NCBI GenBank assembly: GCA_002353815.1
Contig: DEKK01000012.1
Span: forward strand, 236,038 to 300,037
Direction: 5' to 3'
DNA length: 64,000 nt
From: Bifidobacteriaceae bacterium UBA2724
Lineage (GTDB): Bacteria > Actinomycetota > Actinomycetes > Actinomycetales > Bifidobacteriaceae
Of the stretch, positions 38,996 through 47,573 are shown piece after piece. Under the pieces are notes generated by a model. The model searched no databases and was not told the DNA's origin. It saw only the letters and a list, made by a program, of their open reading frames with translations. Both the position numbers and the translations under genes were made by a program. Every line of letters begins with the position of its first letter. Positions within the stretch are counted from its first letter, which is position 1.

Positions 38996-39029
38996 AACAT
39001 CCACCGGCGAGCAACATCCACCGGCGAAC
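38996..39029. repeat. 17-base direct repeat, two copies
   Basis: AACATCCACCGGCGAGC is followed at once by AACATCCACCGGCGAAC, in the 826-base gene-free gap between WXG100 and groEL. Confidence 0.85.
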
Positions 39030-39089
39030 GACATCCCAGGCATTCCCCACTGAGGTCTGAGTCCTGCAGGCCTGTGCGGGAACAAGGCT

Positions 39090-39175
39090 CCGCCGACGGG
39101 CGGAGCAACCCGACCACCCCTATCGAAGTCCGCCCCCACGGGCTGACGCAGAAGCAAGACCCGCCGACGGGCGGA
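39090..39175. repeat. Repeated small hairpin CCGCCGACGGGCGGA
   Basis: The same 15 bases, which can form a 5-base stem, occur at 39090 and 39161 (71 apart), each followed by a variant of CAACCC. Confidence 0.8.
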
Positions 39176-39227
39176 CCAACCCCGGTCTGGAATCGCACAA
39201 ACCCATCCCATCCCGACACACAAGTAT

Positions 39228-39412
39228 GACGGATATCCCCACCGCGTCGATGAGAATCCCCGCCCAGCACATAGTCGGAGCGAACGTGACGGATATCCCC
39301 AATGGCACTGGAAGAATCCACCCGCCCTTGCACATAGTTCGAGCGGGCATGCCAAATATCCCATCACACCGTGGAGAAATCCACCTCACCCCGATATGCA
39401 ACCCGAGGGTGG
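39228..39412. repeat. About 60-base imperfect tandem repeat, three copies
   Basis: Copies start near 39228, 39288 and 39351. Shared blocks are GACGGATATCCCCA, AGAATCC/AGAAATCC, CGCCC.GCACATAG and CGAGCG. The third copy is the most diverged. No protein-coding frame is supported. The rest of 38805-39480 shows nothing else. Confidence 0.8.
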
Positions 39413-39480
39413 CGCAGACAAGACACAAAGGATGAGCGCACGAAGCCGAATGGCACGAAGCGCCCCAGCCCCAACCACGA

Positions 39481-39513
39481 AGAAAGCCGCCGCACATCGT
39501 GCGACGGCTTTCT
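39481..39513 (-). terminator. groEL: Terminator of groEL
   Basis: AGAAAGCCG.CGCAC pairs with GTGCG.CGGCTTTCT over a three-base loop; followed on the minus strand by a T-rich stretch. Confidence 0.85.
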
Positions 39514-39556
39514 CAAACTAGCTCAGTTCAGAGAACCGGGGCCAGACCCTTTCAGA

Positions 39557-41173
39557 TCAGTAGCCCATGTCCTGCTGCGGAGCTGCGGCAGCTGCCGGCG
39601 GTTCCGGCTTGTTGGCCACAACGGCCTCAGTGGTCAGGAACAGACCAGCGATGGAAGCTGCGTTCTGCAGAGCGGAACGAGTCACCTTTACCGGGTCGGT
39701 CACGCCAGCCTTGAACAGATCCTCGTACTCACCGGTCTGGGCGTTCAGGCCATAGCCGGCAGGCATGTTGCGGACCTTGTCGATGACAACGTCGCCGGAG
39801 AGACCAGAATTCTCAGCAATCTGCTTGATCGGAGCCTCGACTGCCCGCATCACGATGTCGGCGCCAGTGGCCTCGTCACCCTCGAGGGTGACCTTCTTGG
39901 AAGCAGCCTCGGCAGCCTGGATGAGAGCCACGCCACCGCCAGGCAGCAGGCCTTCCTCAACAGCAGCCTTGGCGTTGCGCACAGCATCCTCGATGCGGTG
40001 CTTGCGCTCCTTGGCCTCGACCTCGGTAGCAGCGCCGACCTTGATGACGGCAACGCCGCCAGCGAGCTTGGCAAGGCGCTCCTGCAGCTTCTCACGGTCG
40101 TAGTCGGAGTCGGTGTTCTCCATCTCGGCGCGAATCTGGGCAACGCGGGCGTCAACATCAGCCTTGGTGCCAGCACCGGAGACGATGGTCGTCTCATCCT
40201 TGGAGACAACGACCTTGGCGGCGCGGCCAAGAACGGTCTCGTCGATGGAGTCGAGCTTCAGACCGAGCTCATCGGAGACAACCTGGCCGCCGGTGAGGAT
40301 TGCCATATCCTGCAGCATGGCCTTGCGGCGATCGCCGAAGCCAGGAGCCTTCACGGCCACGGCATTGAAGGTGCCACGGATCTTGTTGAGCACCAGGGTC
40401 GGCAGAGCCTCGCCGTCGACGTCCTCAGCGACGATCAGCAGCGGCTTGCCGGTCTTGATGACCAGATCGGCGATGTGGATGATGTCCTGCTGGCTGGAGA
40501 CCTTGCCAGTGGTCAGGAGGATGTACGGGTTCTCGAGAACGGCGGTCTGGTCCTCGGCGTTGGTGACGAAGTACGGGGAGATGTAGCCCTTGTCGAAGCG
40601 CATGCCCTCGGTGAACTCAAGGTCAAGGCCGAACTTGTTGTTGTCCTCAACGGTGATGACGCCATCCTGGCCAACCTTCTCGATGGCCTCGGCGATCTTT
40701 TCACCGATCTCAGGATCGGCAGCAGAAATCGTTGCGGTAGCGGCAATCTGCTCCTTGGTCTCAACGGTCTTGGACTGGGCGTTGAGCTCCTCGGAAACGG
40801 CCTCGGTGGCCTTCTCAATGCCGCGACGCAGAGCAATCGGGTTCGCGCCGGAGGCAACGTTCTTCAGGCCTTCGTGCACAAGAGCCTGCGCAAGCACGGT
40901 AGCGGTCGTGGTTCCATCACCGGCGACGTCATCGGTCTTCTTGGCAACTTCCTTGACCAGCTCGGCGCCGATGCGCTCGTACGGATCCTCGAGGTCGATT
41001 TCCTTGGCGATAGAGACACCATCGTTGGTGATGGTCGGAGCGCCGTAGGTCTTGTCGAGCACAACGTTGCGGCCCTTCGGACCAAGGGTGACCTTGACGG
41101 TGTTGGCGAGCTTATCGAGACCCGCGAGCATACCCTGACGAGCTTCGTCGTCATAAGCAATAATCTTTGCCAT
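39557..41173 (-). CDS. groEL: 60 kDa chaperonin GroEL
   Basis: The 538-residue chaperonin folds proteins inside a double heptameric ring with GroES. It shows the N-terminal LGPKGRNVVLDK, the ATP site GDGTTTATVLAQ, and GGGVALIQA in the second equatorial segment. Length is normal. The C-terminus ends in a Pro/Ala/Gln segment then MGY, without the GGM tail of the E. coli protein. Codon use is strongly biased, like glnA. groES is not adjacent, which is usual for this phylum. Two CIRCE operators lie upstream, so HrcA repression is expected. The ribosome binding site is GGAGGAAAA. Confidence 0.97.
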   Translation of the reverse strand: MAKIIAYDDEARQGMLAGLDKLANTVKVTLGPKGRNVVLDKTYGAPTITNDGVSIAKEIDLEDPYERIGAELVKEVAKKTDDVAGDGTTTATVLAQALVHEGLKNVASGANPIALRRGIEKATEAVSEELNAQSKTVETKEQIAATATISAADPEIGEKIAEAIEKVGQDGVITVEDNNKFGLDLEFTEGMRFDKGYISPYFVTNAEDQTAVLENPYILLTTGKVSSQQDIIHIADLVIKTGKPLLIVAEDVDGEALPTLVLNKIRGTFNAVAVKAPGFGDRRKAMLQDMAILTGGQVVSDELGLKLDSIDETVLGRAAKVVVSKDETTIVSGAGTKADVDARVAQIRAEMENTDSDYDREKLQERLAKLAGGVAVIKVGAATEVEAKERKHRIEDAVRNAKAAVEEGLLPGGGVALIQAAEAASKKVTLEGDEATGADIVMRAVEAPIKQIAENSGLSGDVVIDKVRNMPAGYGLNAQTGEYEDLFKAGVTDPVKVTRSALQNAASIAGLFLTTEAVVANKPEPPAAAAAPQQDMGY

Positions 41174-41249
41174 GTTTTTCCTCCACAGGGAACGGCTGTT
41201 TTTCGTTATTCCACTCGAATCGGGCGCACCAGCGAATCGTCAGCTTCCG

Positions 41250-41276
41250 TTGGCACTCTCGCTCTTCGAGTGCTAA
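41250..41276 (-). promoter_or_regulatory. CIRCE element 1 (HrcA operator) for groEL
   Basis: TTGGCACTC, nine bases, GAGTGCTAA: one base from the consensus inverted repeat TTAGCACTC-N9-GAGTGCTAA. It starts 77 bases upstream of groEL. Confidence 0.9.
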
Positions 41277-41284
41277 CTCAGACA

Positions 41285-41311
41285 TTAGCACTCTTGCCCA
41301 TGGAGTGCCAA
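41285..41311 (-). promoter_or_regulatory. CIRCE element 2 (HrcA operator) for groEL
   Basis: TTAGCACTC, nine bases, GAGTGCCAA, again with one mismatch. It is 35 bases from the first. TTGGCA on the minus strand at its far edge could serve as a -35 box, putting the promoter between and across both operators. Bases 41312-41568 hold nothing else recognised. Confidence 0.9.
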
Positions 41312-41568
41312 TCCACAGGGATATTTCGCTGAGAGAATAATCCGCCCATATGGCACGCATCCATGCGCCGCCCGTCCCCGTCCGCGGACCCCGTGCTCCG
41401 CCGCAGCCCGAACAGCGAACACAACGTCAAGTCCCCCACGCCACCGAGGCCCGAAACCGTCCCCCAAAGAATAGAAAGTTGGTCACACTCGTCCGCGGCG
41501 GCCCCAGACGGGCAACCCCGACCACACGCCACGGCCGCAGAAGGGCGCAGGCCGCCGGCGCGGCGAGC

Positions 41569-42453
41569 TCATGGCCTGAGAATCGGCAGATAGCACCCTT
41601 CGGCCAGGCGTCGCACCATCTCATCCGACGTGAGGTTCTCGCCCAGCGGGTTCGGTTTGCCCTTGCCATGCCAATCGGAACCGCCGGTGACTACCAGATG
41701 GTGCCTGCGGGCGATTCCAAGCAGACGTTCCCTTTGGTCGGGCAGGTTCCCCCGATGATAGACCTCGATGCCATCGAGACCTGCGTCGATCAGTTCTTCC
41801 AAACGCTCGTCAGGCAGCAAGCGCTTGTTACGGGACCTGTCCCCCACATGCGCCACGACAACGGCGCCGCCAGCCTTCTTCACCGTCTGCGTCACCTCGG
41901 CGGGCGTCGGCGAAGGCACCGGCACATAGTACTTGCTGCGGCTTGAAACCACCGTGGAGAAAGCCTCTTCCCTATCGGAGCAGATCCCTGCAGCCACAAG
42001 CGCATCGGCGATATGGGGACGCCCGACCGTGGTCTGGTTTCCCTCGCCGATCTGCCGCTGCACGGCCTCCCATGTGATTTGCGGATAGTCGCGCGAGATT
42101 CTCTCAACCATCTCACGGACCCTGTCCTCACGCGCCTCCCGCGTTCTGCGGAACATCGCCGCCAGACCTTCGTTGGCGGGGTCATAGAGAAAACCGAGCA
42201 CATGCACACTCGTGTGGTCGACGCTCGACGTGATTTCGGTGCCACGAATCAGCGGGAACCGCTGTTCCTTCGCCGCAGCCTCCGCCTCGGGCCAACCGTT
42301 CCACGTGTCATGGTCGGCGATGCCGACACCATGAAGCCCCAACGCCTTGCCTTGGCTCACCAAAGTGGCCGGCGACTCCGTCCCATCCGAAAAACGGGTA
42401 TGGCAGTGGATGTCCCACCCACTGGTCGGAGACTTCAACTCATCATCGCTCAT
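41569..42453 (-). CDS. PHP-domain phosphoesterase
   Basis: The 294-residue cytoplasmic protein has the four PHP metal-binding signatures: DIHCHTRFSDG, IADHDT, RGTEI with VHVLGF, and late AHVGD plus GSDWHGKGKPN. This is the YciV/RNase AM-like branch, which acts as a 5'-3' exonuclease on short RNA or as a nucleotide 3',5'-bisphosphate phosphatase; sequence alone does not decide. Start ATG 42453 has only AGGG upstream, while TACGAT lies 6 bases before it, so translation may be leaderless. The open frame extends upstream, antisense to the next gene, without homology. Confidence 0.88.
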   Translation of the reverse strand: MSDDELKSPTSGWDIHCHTRFSDGTESPATLVSQGKALGLHGVGIADHDTWNGWPEAEAAAKEQRFPLIRGTEITSSVDHTSVHVLGFLYDPANEGLAAMFRRTREAREDRVREMVERISRDYPQITWEAVQRQIGEGNQTTVGRPHIADALVAAGICSDREEAFSTVVSSRSKYYVPVPSPTPAEVTQTVKKAGGAVVVAHVGDRSRNKRLLPDERLEELIDAGLDGIEVYHRGNLPDQRERLLGIARRHHLVVTGGSDWHGKGKPNPLGENLTSDEMVRRLAEGCYLPILRP

Positions 42454-42459
42454 ATCCCT

Positions 42460-42465
42460 ATCGTA
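42460..42465 (-). promoter_or_regulatory. -10 box for a leaderless start (TACGAT)
   Basis: On the minus strand TACGAT ends 6 bases before ATG 42453. Confidence 0.4.
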
Positions 42466-42748
42466 AATTGCCAATCCCCCAATCATGGAAAACGCCCGCA
42501 AAAACGCCACGGGAAACGTCGGACACCGCCGCGCAGATTGCCAGGCATTCGTGGCGCGATGCACCCCAGGCGCCGAAGAACGCGCTCCCCCGCAAGACGC
42601 CGCCGAAGCCGCCGTCTCTCTTTTTCGCTCTGCCGAGCGTCGCGGCTTATAGTTGGGTGAGCTGGTTGGGCAAACGCGAACGCCGAAAGGCCGCATTGCT
42701 TTGCACCCGCCCGAGTTCAACGTCGATCTATCACATGCGAGGTGACCC

Positions 42749-43543
42749 ATGACATCACGAAAAGGCAAGTCGACGAAGTCCGTCGCATCGAAACGCTCCC
42801 GGTCCGCCGCTCGCACCACGACCGCTCGCAACGAGGCCGTCCGTGGCAAAACCGTCCGCGACACGGCCGTCCGGGACGAAGACGATGAAGACATCGACGA
42901 GACGTACGACGACACGGAAGCGGCCCCATCGCCGCTGCCCACCGGTTGGCGCCACGGCTTCACATGGCTGTACATCGTCGACCTTGTCGTCAGTTTTGCA
43001 GCCATCGTCGCTTCTTTCATCCTGTCGGCCGACACGCTGTATTCCGCCCGTCACCCCGACGAGCTCCTGAACTGCGACGTCAACGCGAAAGTCTCGTGTT
43101 CCACCGTCGCGCAATCTTGGCAGGCCGAGATCATCAAGTTCGGCAACCTTAGCTTCCCCAACGCCTTCTTCGGCATCGCGGCCGAGTCCGTCTTCATCAC
43201 CATCGCGGTGCTCGGCATCTCCAAGGTCGTGTTCCCGCGCTGGTTCTCGTTCTGCGCCTGGCTGGGAAATCTCGCCGCGCTGGCATACGCCTACTGGCTT
43301 CTGTCGCAGTCGCTGTTCGTGATCAACGCGCTGTGCCCCTGGTGCATCCTGCTCATGTTCTCGACGACCATCCAGTTCATGGCGTTCAGCCATGCCATGG
43401 TCACTGTGCAGGGTCTTCCCTCCAAGCCGCGCAAGCTTGCGACGTATTACAGGCTGAACATCGACATCCTCGTCGACACGTTCTGGATTGTGGCGATCAT
43501 CGTCGTAATCCTCGCCAAGGACGGCACCTATATCCTCGGCTGA
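42749..43543 (+). CDS. Vitamin K epoxide reductase (VKOR) family protein
   Basis: The 264-residue membrane protein has a charged N-terminal tail (1-65, Arg/Thr-rich then acidic) and about five transmembrane helices. Bacterial VKOR reoxidises DsbA-like thiol oxidases with quinone, driving disulfide formation in exported proteins. All four key cysteines are present: Cys109 and Cys117 in the loop (NCDVNAKVSC) and the active pair Cys196/Cys199 (CPWC), plus the conserved FPNAFFG. No DsbA partner is fused or adjacent; it must be elsewhere. GAGGTGA precedes the ATG. This matters for exported proteins in the window with cysteines, such as those at the left edge. Confidence 0.93.
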   Translation: MTSRKGKSTKSVASKRSRSAARTTTARNEAVRGKTVRDTAVRDEDDEDIDETYDDTEAAPSPLPTGWRHGFTWLYIVDLVVSFAAIVASFILSADTLYSARHPDELLNCDVNAKVSCSTVAQSWQAEIIKFGNLSFPNAFFGIAAESVFITIAVLGISKVVFPRWFSFCAWLGNLAALAYAYWLLSQSLFVINALCPWCILLMFSTTIQFMAFSHAMVTVQGLPSKPRKLATYYRLNIDILVDTFWIVAIIVVILAKDGTYILG

Positions 43544-43592
43544 TGCCGGGGCGTTCCAGCCAGATCCATTGAACCGGCCGCAGAAAAGGACA

Positions 43593-43648
43593 TGAGGCGT
43601 CTTTCTCGAGGGATGGATACCAGCCAACCCCCCAAGAAAGACGCCTCA
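43593..43648. terminator. Long inverted repeat between convergent VKOR and dapF
   Basis: TGAGGCGTCTTTCT pairs perfectly with AGAAAGACGCCTCA, 14 bases each, separated by 28 bases. It sits 50 bases after the VKOR stop and 68 before the dapF stop, so likely serves both. Confidence 0.7.
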
Positions 43649-43716
43649 CATCGTATTCGGCGAAATATCCCCCTTCGGCGCACGGAGCATCCGCCGGGAG
43701 GATTCCACCTTCAGCG

Positions 43717-44688
43717 TCAATCGGCGAACTCGATGCCTCGCGCGTCCGTGTATTCGGATGGCTCGCCGGTAAAAGTGAACGTGCCAACGATCTTCGCATC
43801 GCCGGTGATCACGACCTTGTCATCCGACACGACGACTTTCACGACGCCGCCGTGCACGCGGATCATCCAATTGTTCACGTCGGTGATGGACGACAGAAGG
43901 ACTCCCGTCGCGCACAGGCCGGTTCCGCACGACAGCGTCTCGCCCACTCCTCGTTCGCTCACACGCATGAAGGCGGACCCCCCATCGGGCACGACCCGTT
44001 CGATGCGCACGAATTCGACGTTCTGCCCATGCTCAAGCGGAGGCGAAACACGCGGAGGGTGGCTCAGATCCAGGGCTTCGACGCCGGGGAAATCTGTGTC
44101 CACGCCGCCCGAGACACCGACGAGGTCATCGACGAGACAGACGATGTGCGGGTTGCCTATGTCCACGAACGTCCCGCGCACACTGCCATCGGTTCCATCG
44201 AGCACGACGCGGTACTTATCGCGCTCGCCTATCTTCCAAGCGCCCATGTCGACCTGAAAAACGTGCTCGCCCAAGCCATCGACCTTGCCCAACGACGTCA
44301 GGCGCTTGACTCCGGCTCGCGTCGCGAGCGCGAAAGTCCCCTCAGCGGACTTTGGAGCGATGCCCAGCATCTGGGCGAACAACGTGATGACTCGCGAGCC
44401 GTTGCCGCACATCTCCGCGATGCTGCCATCCGCGTTGTAGTAATCCATGAACCATTCCGCGCCTTCGTCGATCAGGCGCTGCGCCTCGGTCGAGGTGACG
44501 GCGGGAATGGTTTCGCTGAGCCTCGTCGGTACCAGACGCAGAAGTCCGTCGCCGCCTAAGCCGCGATGCCGGTCGCACAGGAACCTGATTTCGGCATCCG
44601 TTGGCTTGAACACACCATCGGGATCGGCATAGACGACGAAATCATTGGCCGTGCCGTGTCCTTTATATACAGTCCTTGGGATAGTCAT
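43717..44688 (-). CDS. dapF: Diaminopimelate epimerase
   Basis: The 323-residue enzyme converts LL- to meso-diaminopimelate for lysine and peptidoglycan. It acts without cofactor through two cysteines, here Cys94 (AEMCGNGSR) and Cys254 (TLSCGTGLCA). The N-terminal KGHGTANDFV, DRHRGLGGDGLL and IGNPHIV are also conserved. It is some 40 residues longer than the E. coli enzyme, with an insertion around residues 58-75. No Shine-Dalgarno is visible, but TACTAT lies 6 bases upstream, so it looks leaderless. Many bifidobacteria use lysine or ornithine in the wall peptide, so the main use may be lysine synthesis. Confidence 0.93.
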   Translation of the reverse strand: MTIPRTVYKGHGTANDFVVYADPDGVFKPTDAEIRFLCDRHRGLGGDGLLRLVPTRLSETIPAVTSTEAQRLIDEGAEWFMDYYNADGSIAEMCGNGSRVITLFAQMLGIAPKSAEGTFALATRAGVKRLTSLGKVDGLGEHVFQVDMGAWKIGERDKYRVVLDGTDGSVRGTFVDIGNPHIVCLVDDLVGVSGGVDTDFPGVEALDLSHPPRVSPPLEHGQNVEFVRIERVVPDGGSAFMRVSERGVGETLSCGTGLCATGVLLSSITDVNNWMIRVHGGVVKVVVSDDKVVITGDAKIVGTFTFTGEPSEYTDARGIEFAD

Positions 44689-44694
44689 GCGTCC

Positions 44695-44700
44695 ATAGTA
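44695..44700 (-). promoter_or_regulatory. dapF: -10 box for a leaderless start (TACTAT)
   Basis: On the minus strand TACTAT ends 6 bases before the dapF ATG at 44688. Confidence 0.45.
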
Positions 44701-44949
44701 CGACCCGAGTGCGTCGCGAGCCAGATTCTTGCGAAAAAAGTCACATATGCGCCCTTGCGCCACTTGCGGGATCGCCTCCCCTCCACCGTCCGCGGAAATC
44801 GCTCCGGTCCAGGATGGCGGCATGAGGGGCGTGCGATGATTCTTCCCACCGCGGTCTCAAATTTCAACTGAAATTCGCCAACGATTACACTTGTCTTCGT
44901 CAAAGGGATAGCGCATACCCGTGACCATTGCGCACCCAAGGAGAAAAAC

Positions 44950-45792
44950 ATGAAGACCGCGCTCATTGACGTCGGCGGTGGATACCGGGCAATCTACGGA
45001 GCAGGAATCGACGACTACTGCCTCAAGCACGGCATCAGCTTCGACCACTGCTATGGCATCTCGGCAGGAAGCGCCAATCTCGCTTCTTTCGTCGCACGCC
45101 AATACCGCCGTTCCTACAAGTTCTACACCGACTATTCCTTCCGCAAGGAATACGCCAGCTTCTACAACTTCCGCAAGACCGGCAACTACATCGACCTCGA
45201 CTACGTCTATGGCACGCTGTCAAACAGCGACGGCGAATATCCGCTCGACTACGACACCTTTGTGAAGAATCCGACTGATTTCACCGTGGTCGCAGCGGAC
45301 GGAAACACCGGCAAGCCGCATTACTTCGCCAAGTCCGACATGAAGCGCGATAACTACGGCCCCTGCAAGGCATCGAGCTCCGTTCCCGTCGTCAACCATC
45401 CCTACGTCATCGACGGGGTTCCGTATTTCGACGGAGGAATCGCCGACCCCATTCCGCTGCGCAAAGCATTTGAGGATGGTTGCGACAAGGTCGTCATCGT
45501 GCTGACCCACCCGAAGGAATGGATCCGTCCGCAGCAGAAAGACGAGTTCCCCGCACGCATCCTGCGCCGCGACTACCCCAATGCCGCCCGCGACCTGTGG
45601 TATCGTGCCCGCACCTACAATTCCGAATCCACCGAGGCGCGCATGTGGGAGAAGTCGGGCCGGGTCCTCATCCTCGCTCCGACGAATCTCTTCAATCTCA
45701 ACACGTTGAAAAAAGACCGCGTGGGGCTTGAAAAGATGTACCGCGAAGGGTTCACCGACGCACGCGCCATCCGCGCGTTCCTCGAGAAATAA
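44950..45792 (+). CDS. Patatin-like phospholipase
   Basis: The 280-residue cytoplasmic hydrolase has the patatin pieces: an anion-hole glycine run DVGGGYRAIYGAG, the nucleophile Ser38 in GISAGS, and the catalytic Asp161 in FDGGIAD. It belongs to the bacterial branch related to RssA/YjjU. Likely activity is acyl-ester hydrolysis of lipids; substrate unknown. AAGGAG precedes ATG 44950. It is divergent from dapF and monocistronic. Confidence 0.9.
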   Translation: MKTALIDVGGGYRAIYGAGIDDYCLKHGISFDHCYGISAGSANLASFVARQYRRSYKFYTDYSFRKEYASFYNFRKTGNYIDLDYVYGTLSNSDGEYPLDYDTFVKNPTDFTVVAADGNTGKPHYFAKSDMKRDNYGPCKASSSVPVVNHPYVIDGVPYFDGGIADPIPLRKAFEDGCDKVVIVLTHPKEWIRPQQKDEFPARILRRDYPNAARDLWYRARTYNSESTEARMWEKSGRVLILAPTNLFNLNTLKKDRVGLEKMYREGFTDARAIRAFLEK

Positions 45793-45835
45793 GTTGGGAG
45801 AAACAGAGCAGGAAGACGACGGAGGATAGGACGCC

Positions 45836-45877
45836 CTATCGGTGGCGCACACAAGCGCACGCATGCGCCACCGATAG
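45836..45877. repeat. 14-base perfect inverted repeat after the phospholipase gene
   Basis: CTATCGGTGGCGCA and TGCGCCACCGATAG flank a 14-base spacer, 44 bases after the stop. There is no T run on either side, so it is a terminator-like hairpin of uncertain use. Confidence 0.65.
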
Positions 45878-46284
45878 CGTTATCCGCCCGCAGGCTTCCC
45901 GCAGAAGTCGGCCGATGACCGCCCAGGTCAGGGCCGATTTTTCTTTCGCCCGTTTCCGCCATCGCCCCAATCCATCGACCCAACCATCCGCCACCCACCA
46001 ATCCAACATCCCACCATCGCGCCCGATCAGATCTGACGCTCCGGCGCCACCCGCCCAGAATCCCCACCACGCCCACGACCAACCGTCCGACGCCCCACCC
46101 ATCCCGACGCTCCGGGGCCACCTCGCATTTCGCCTCCAGGACAAGCGCGATTCACCCAGCAGCAGAGTGCAAGGGGACGCCTGTGCGGCCGACCGAGGCC
46201 GGCCCGGTGCCTCTTGCCAAATGCGTCCTGCACCGCAGAGGCGTATTCTTCCCTATGGAAGATGTCTGGTTTGAGGAGGCTGGC
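45878..46284. other. Gene-free, C-rich gap before murI
   Basis: About 400 bases with strong C/A bias on the plus strand (runs of CCACC, CCATC between 45960 and 46120). No supported gene or clear promoter; only the murI ribosome binding site at its end. Confidence 0.5.
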
Positions 46285-47079
46285 ATGGAAAGCAACGCAC
46301 CGATTGGCGTCTTTGACTCAGGGATGGGCGGGATCACCGTCGTGCGGCAGATTCACCGCGACATGCCGTCCGAAGACATCCTGTTCTATGGCGATTCGGC
46401 GCACGCCCCCTATGGGTTGAAGACAGTTGATGAGATTCGCGGATACTGCTTCTCCATCTGCGACCATCTCGTCGACAACGGGGTGAAGGCGATAGTCGTG
46501 GCATGCAACACGGCCACGAGCGCCTGCGTCAACGACCTCAGAAAGAGGTACTCCCTCCCGATCATCGGCATGGAACCGGCGCTGAAAGTCGCCTGCGACC
46601 GCGGGAACGGGGTGCCGCAGCACGTCATTGTCGCCGCGACGCCACTGACGCTTCGCGAAAAGAAGTTCGCCAACCTGTTCGCACGCTTCCAGGACAAGCA
46701 CTACCTCAAGAGACAGCCGTGCCCCGATCTGGTCACCATCGTGGAATCCGGCAACCTCGGCAACCGCGACATGGTGATGAACACCCTCCACAAATACTTC
46801 GACGGATACGATCTCGCCTCCACCGATTCCGTGGTGCTCGGCTGCACCCATTTCGTCTTCTTCCGCGATTACTTCCGCGAATTCATGCCCGACAACGTCG
46901 CCATCATCGACGGCAACGAAGGCACCGTGAGGCACCTGCACGTCGTGCTCGAATCACTGGGCGCTCTTGTCGACGACGATGGCGGCAGCGCCAAACCCGG
47001 GCACGTCACGTTGGAGAGCTCCTCCACCGATCCCGATGTCATGCAGCTGGAACGGTCCCTCTTCGCCAACGGTTGCTGA
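46285..47079 (+). CDS. murI: Glutamate racemase
   Basis: The 264-residue enzyme makes D-glutamate for peptidoglycan. It has the N-terminal FDSGMGG (Asp11, Ser12), the first catalytic Cys74 in ACNTATSA and the second Cys187 in GCTHF, with GNLGN and DGNEGT near the end. Length is normal. GAGGAGG precedes ATG 46285; upstream in-frame codons lack homology. It stands alone between gene-free gaps. With dapF 1.6 kb away it supplies wall and amino-acid precursors, though they are not in one operon. Confidence 0.95.
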   Translation: MESNAPIGVFDSGMGGITVVRQIHRDMPSEDILFYGDSAHAPYGLKTVDEIRGYCFSICDHLVDNGVKAIVVACNTATSACVNDLRKRYSLPIIGMEPALKVACDRGNGVPQHVIVAATPLTLREKKFANLFARFQDKHYLKRQPCPDLVTIVESGNLGNRDMVMNTLHKYFDGYDLASTDSVVLGCTHFVFFRDYFREFMPDNVAIIDGNEGTVRHLHVVLESLGALVDDDGGSAKPGHVTLESSSTDPDVMQLERSLFANGC

Positions 47080-47202
47080 AAACCGTGAGTTCCAACGCCC
47101 AGGGCCACGCGCGGCGCAATCCTCCCATACAGTTTCGCATTGTGGTGTTGGACCCGACATGCGGGGCGCGTTACTTGGCGACACGGCACACGCCACCACA
47201 GG

Positions 47203-47288
47203 CCATCGCACATCACCACGCCATCGCACATCACCACGCCATCGCACATCACCACGCCATCGCACATCACCACGCCATCGCACATCAC
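47203..47288. repeat. 18-base tandem repeat, 4.8 identical copies
   Basis: CCATCGCACATCACCACG is repeated four times without a change, then 14 bases more. It lies 120 bases after murI in a 494-base gene-free gap. Perfect identity means recent expansion or contraction; copy number is likely to vary between strains. It is not a CRISPR array because there are no spacers. Confidence 0.97.
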
Positions 47289-47573
47289 TGGGGACACGCG
47301 CCACAAAGAAGTGAAGTCCCTCCACATTCCCATGCGCCCGGTTCTTCGAAAAATGTGATTCATCACACGAAGCGCGGCCATCAACAGGTGTCAGGCCACA
47401 TCCATCCTTCTAAATTGCACCTCGAATACATTCACTTGTTACCCCGCGTTATTAGAGTGAGTCATATCAGACAACGACTGCCCCAAAGCAGATTTTCATT
47501 GTCATGCGGGCCGCATCGACATCCGCTGCACAGATCCCGGAATGTTGATGATTTGAATTGGAGAGGATTACGA

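Noticed and set aside
47203..47288. Repeat array considered as CRISPR
   Set aside because: Units of 18 bases follow each other without spacers and no cas gene is present.
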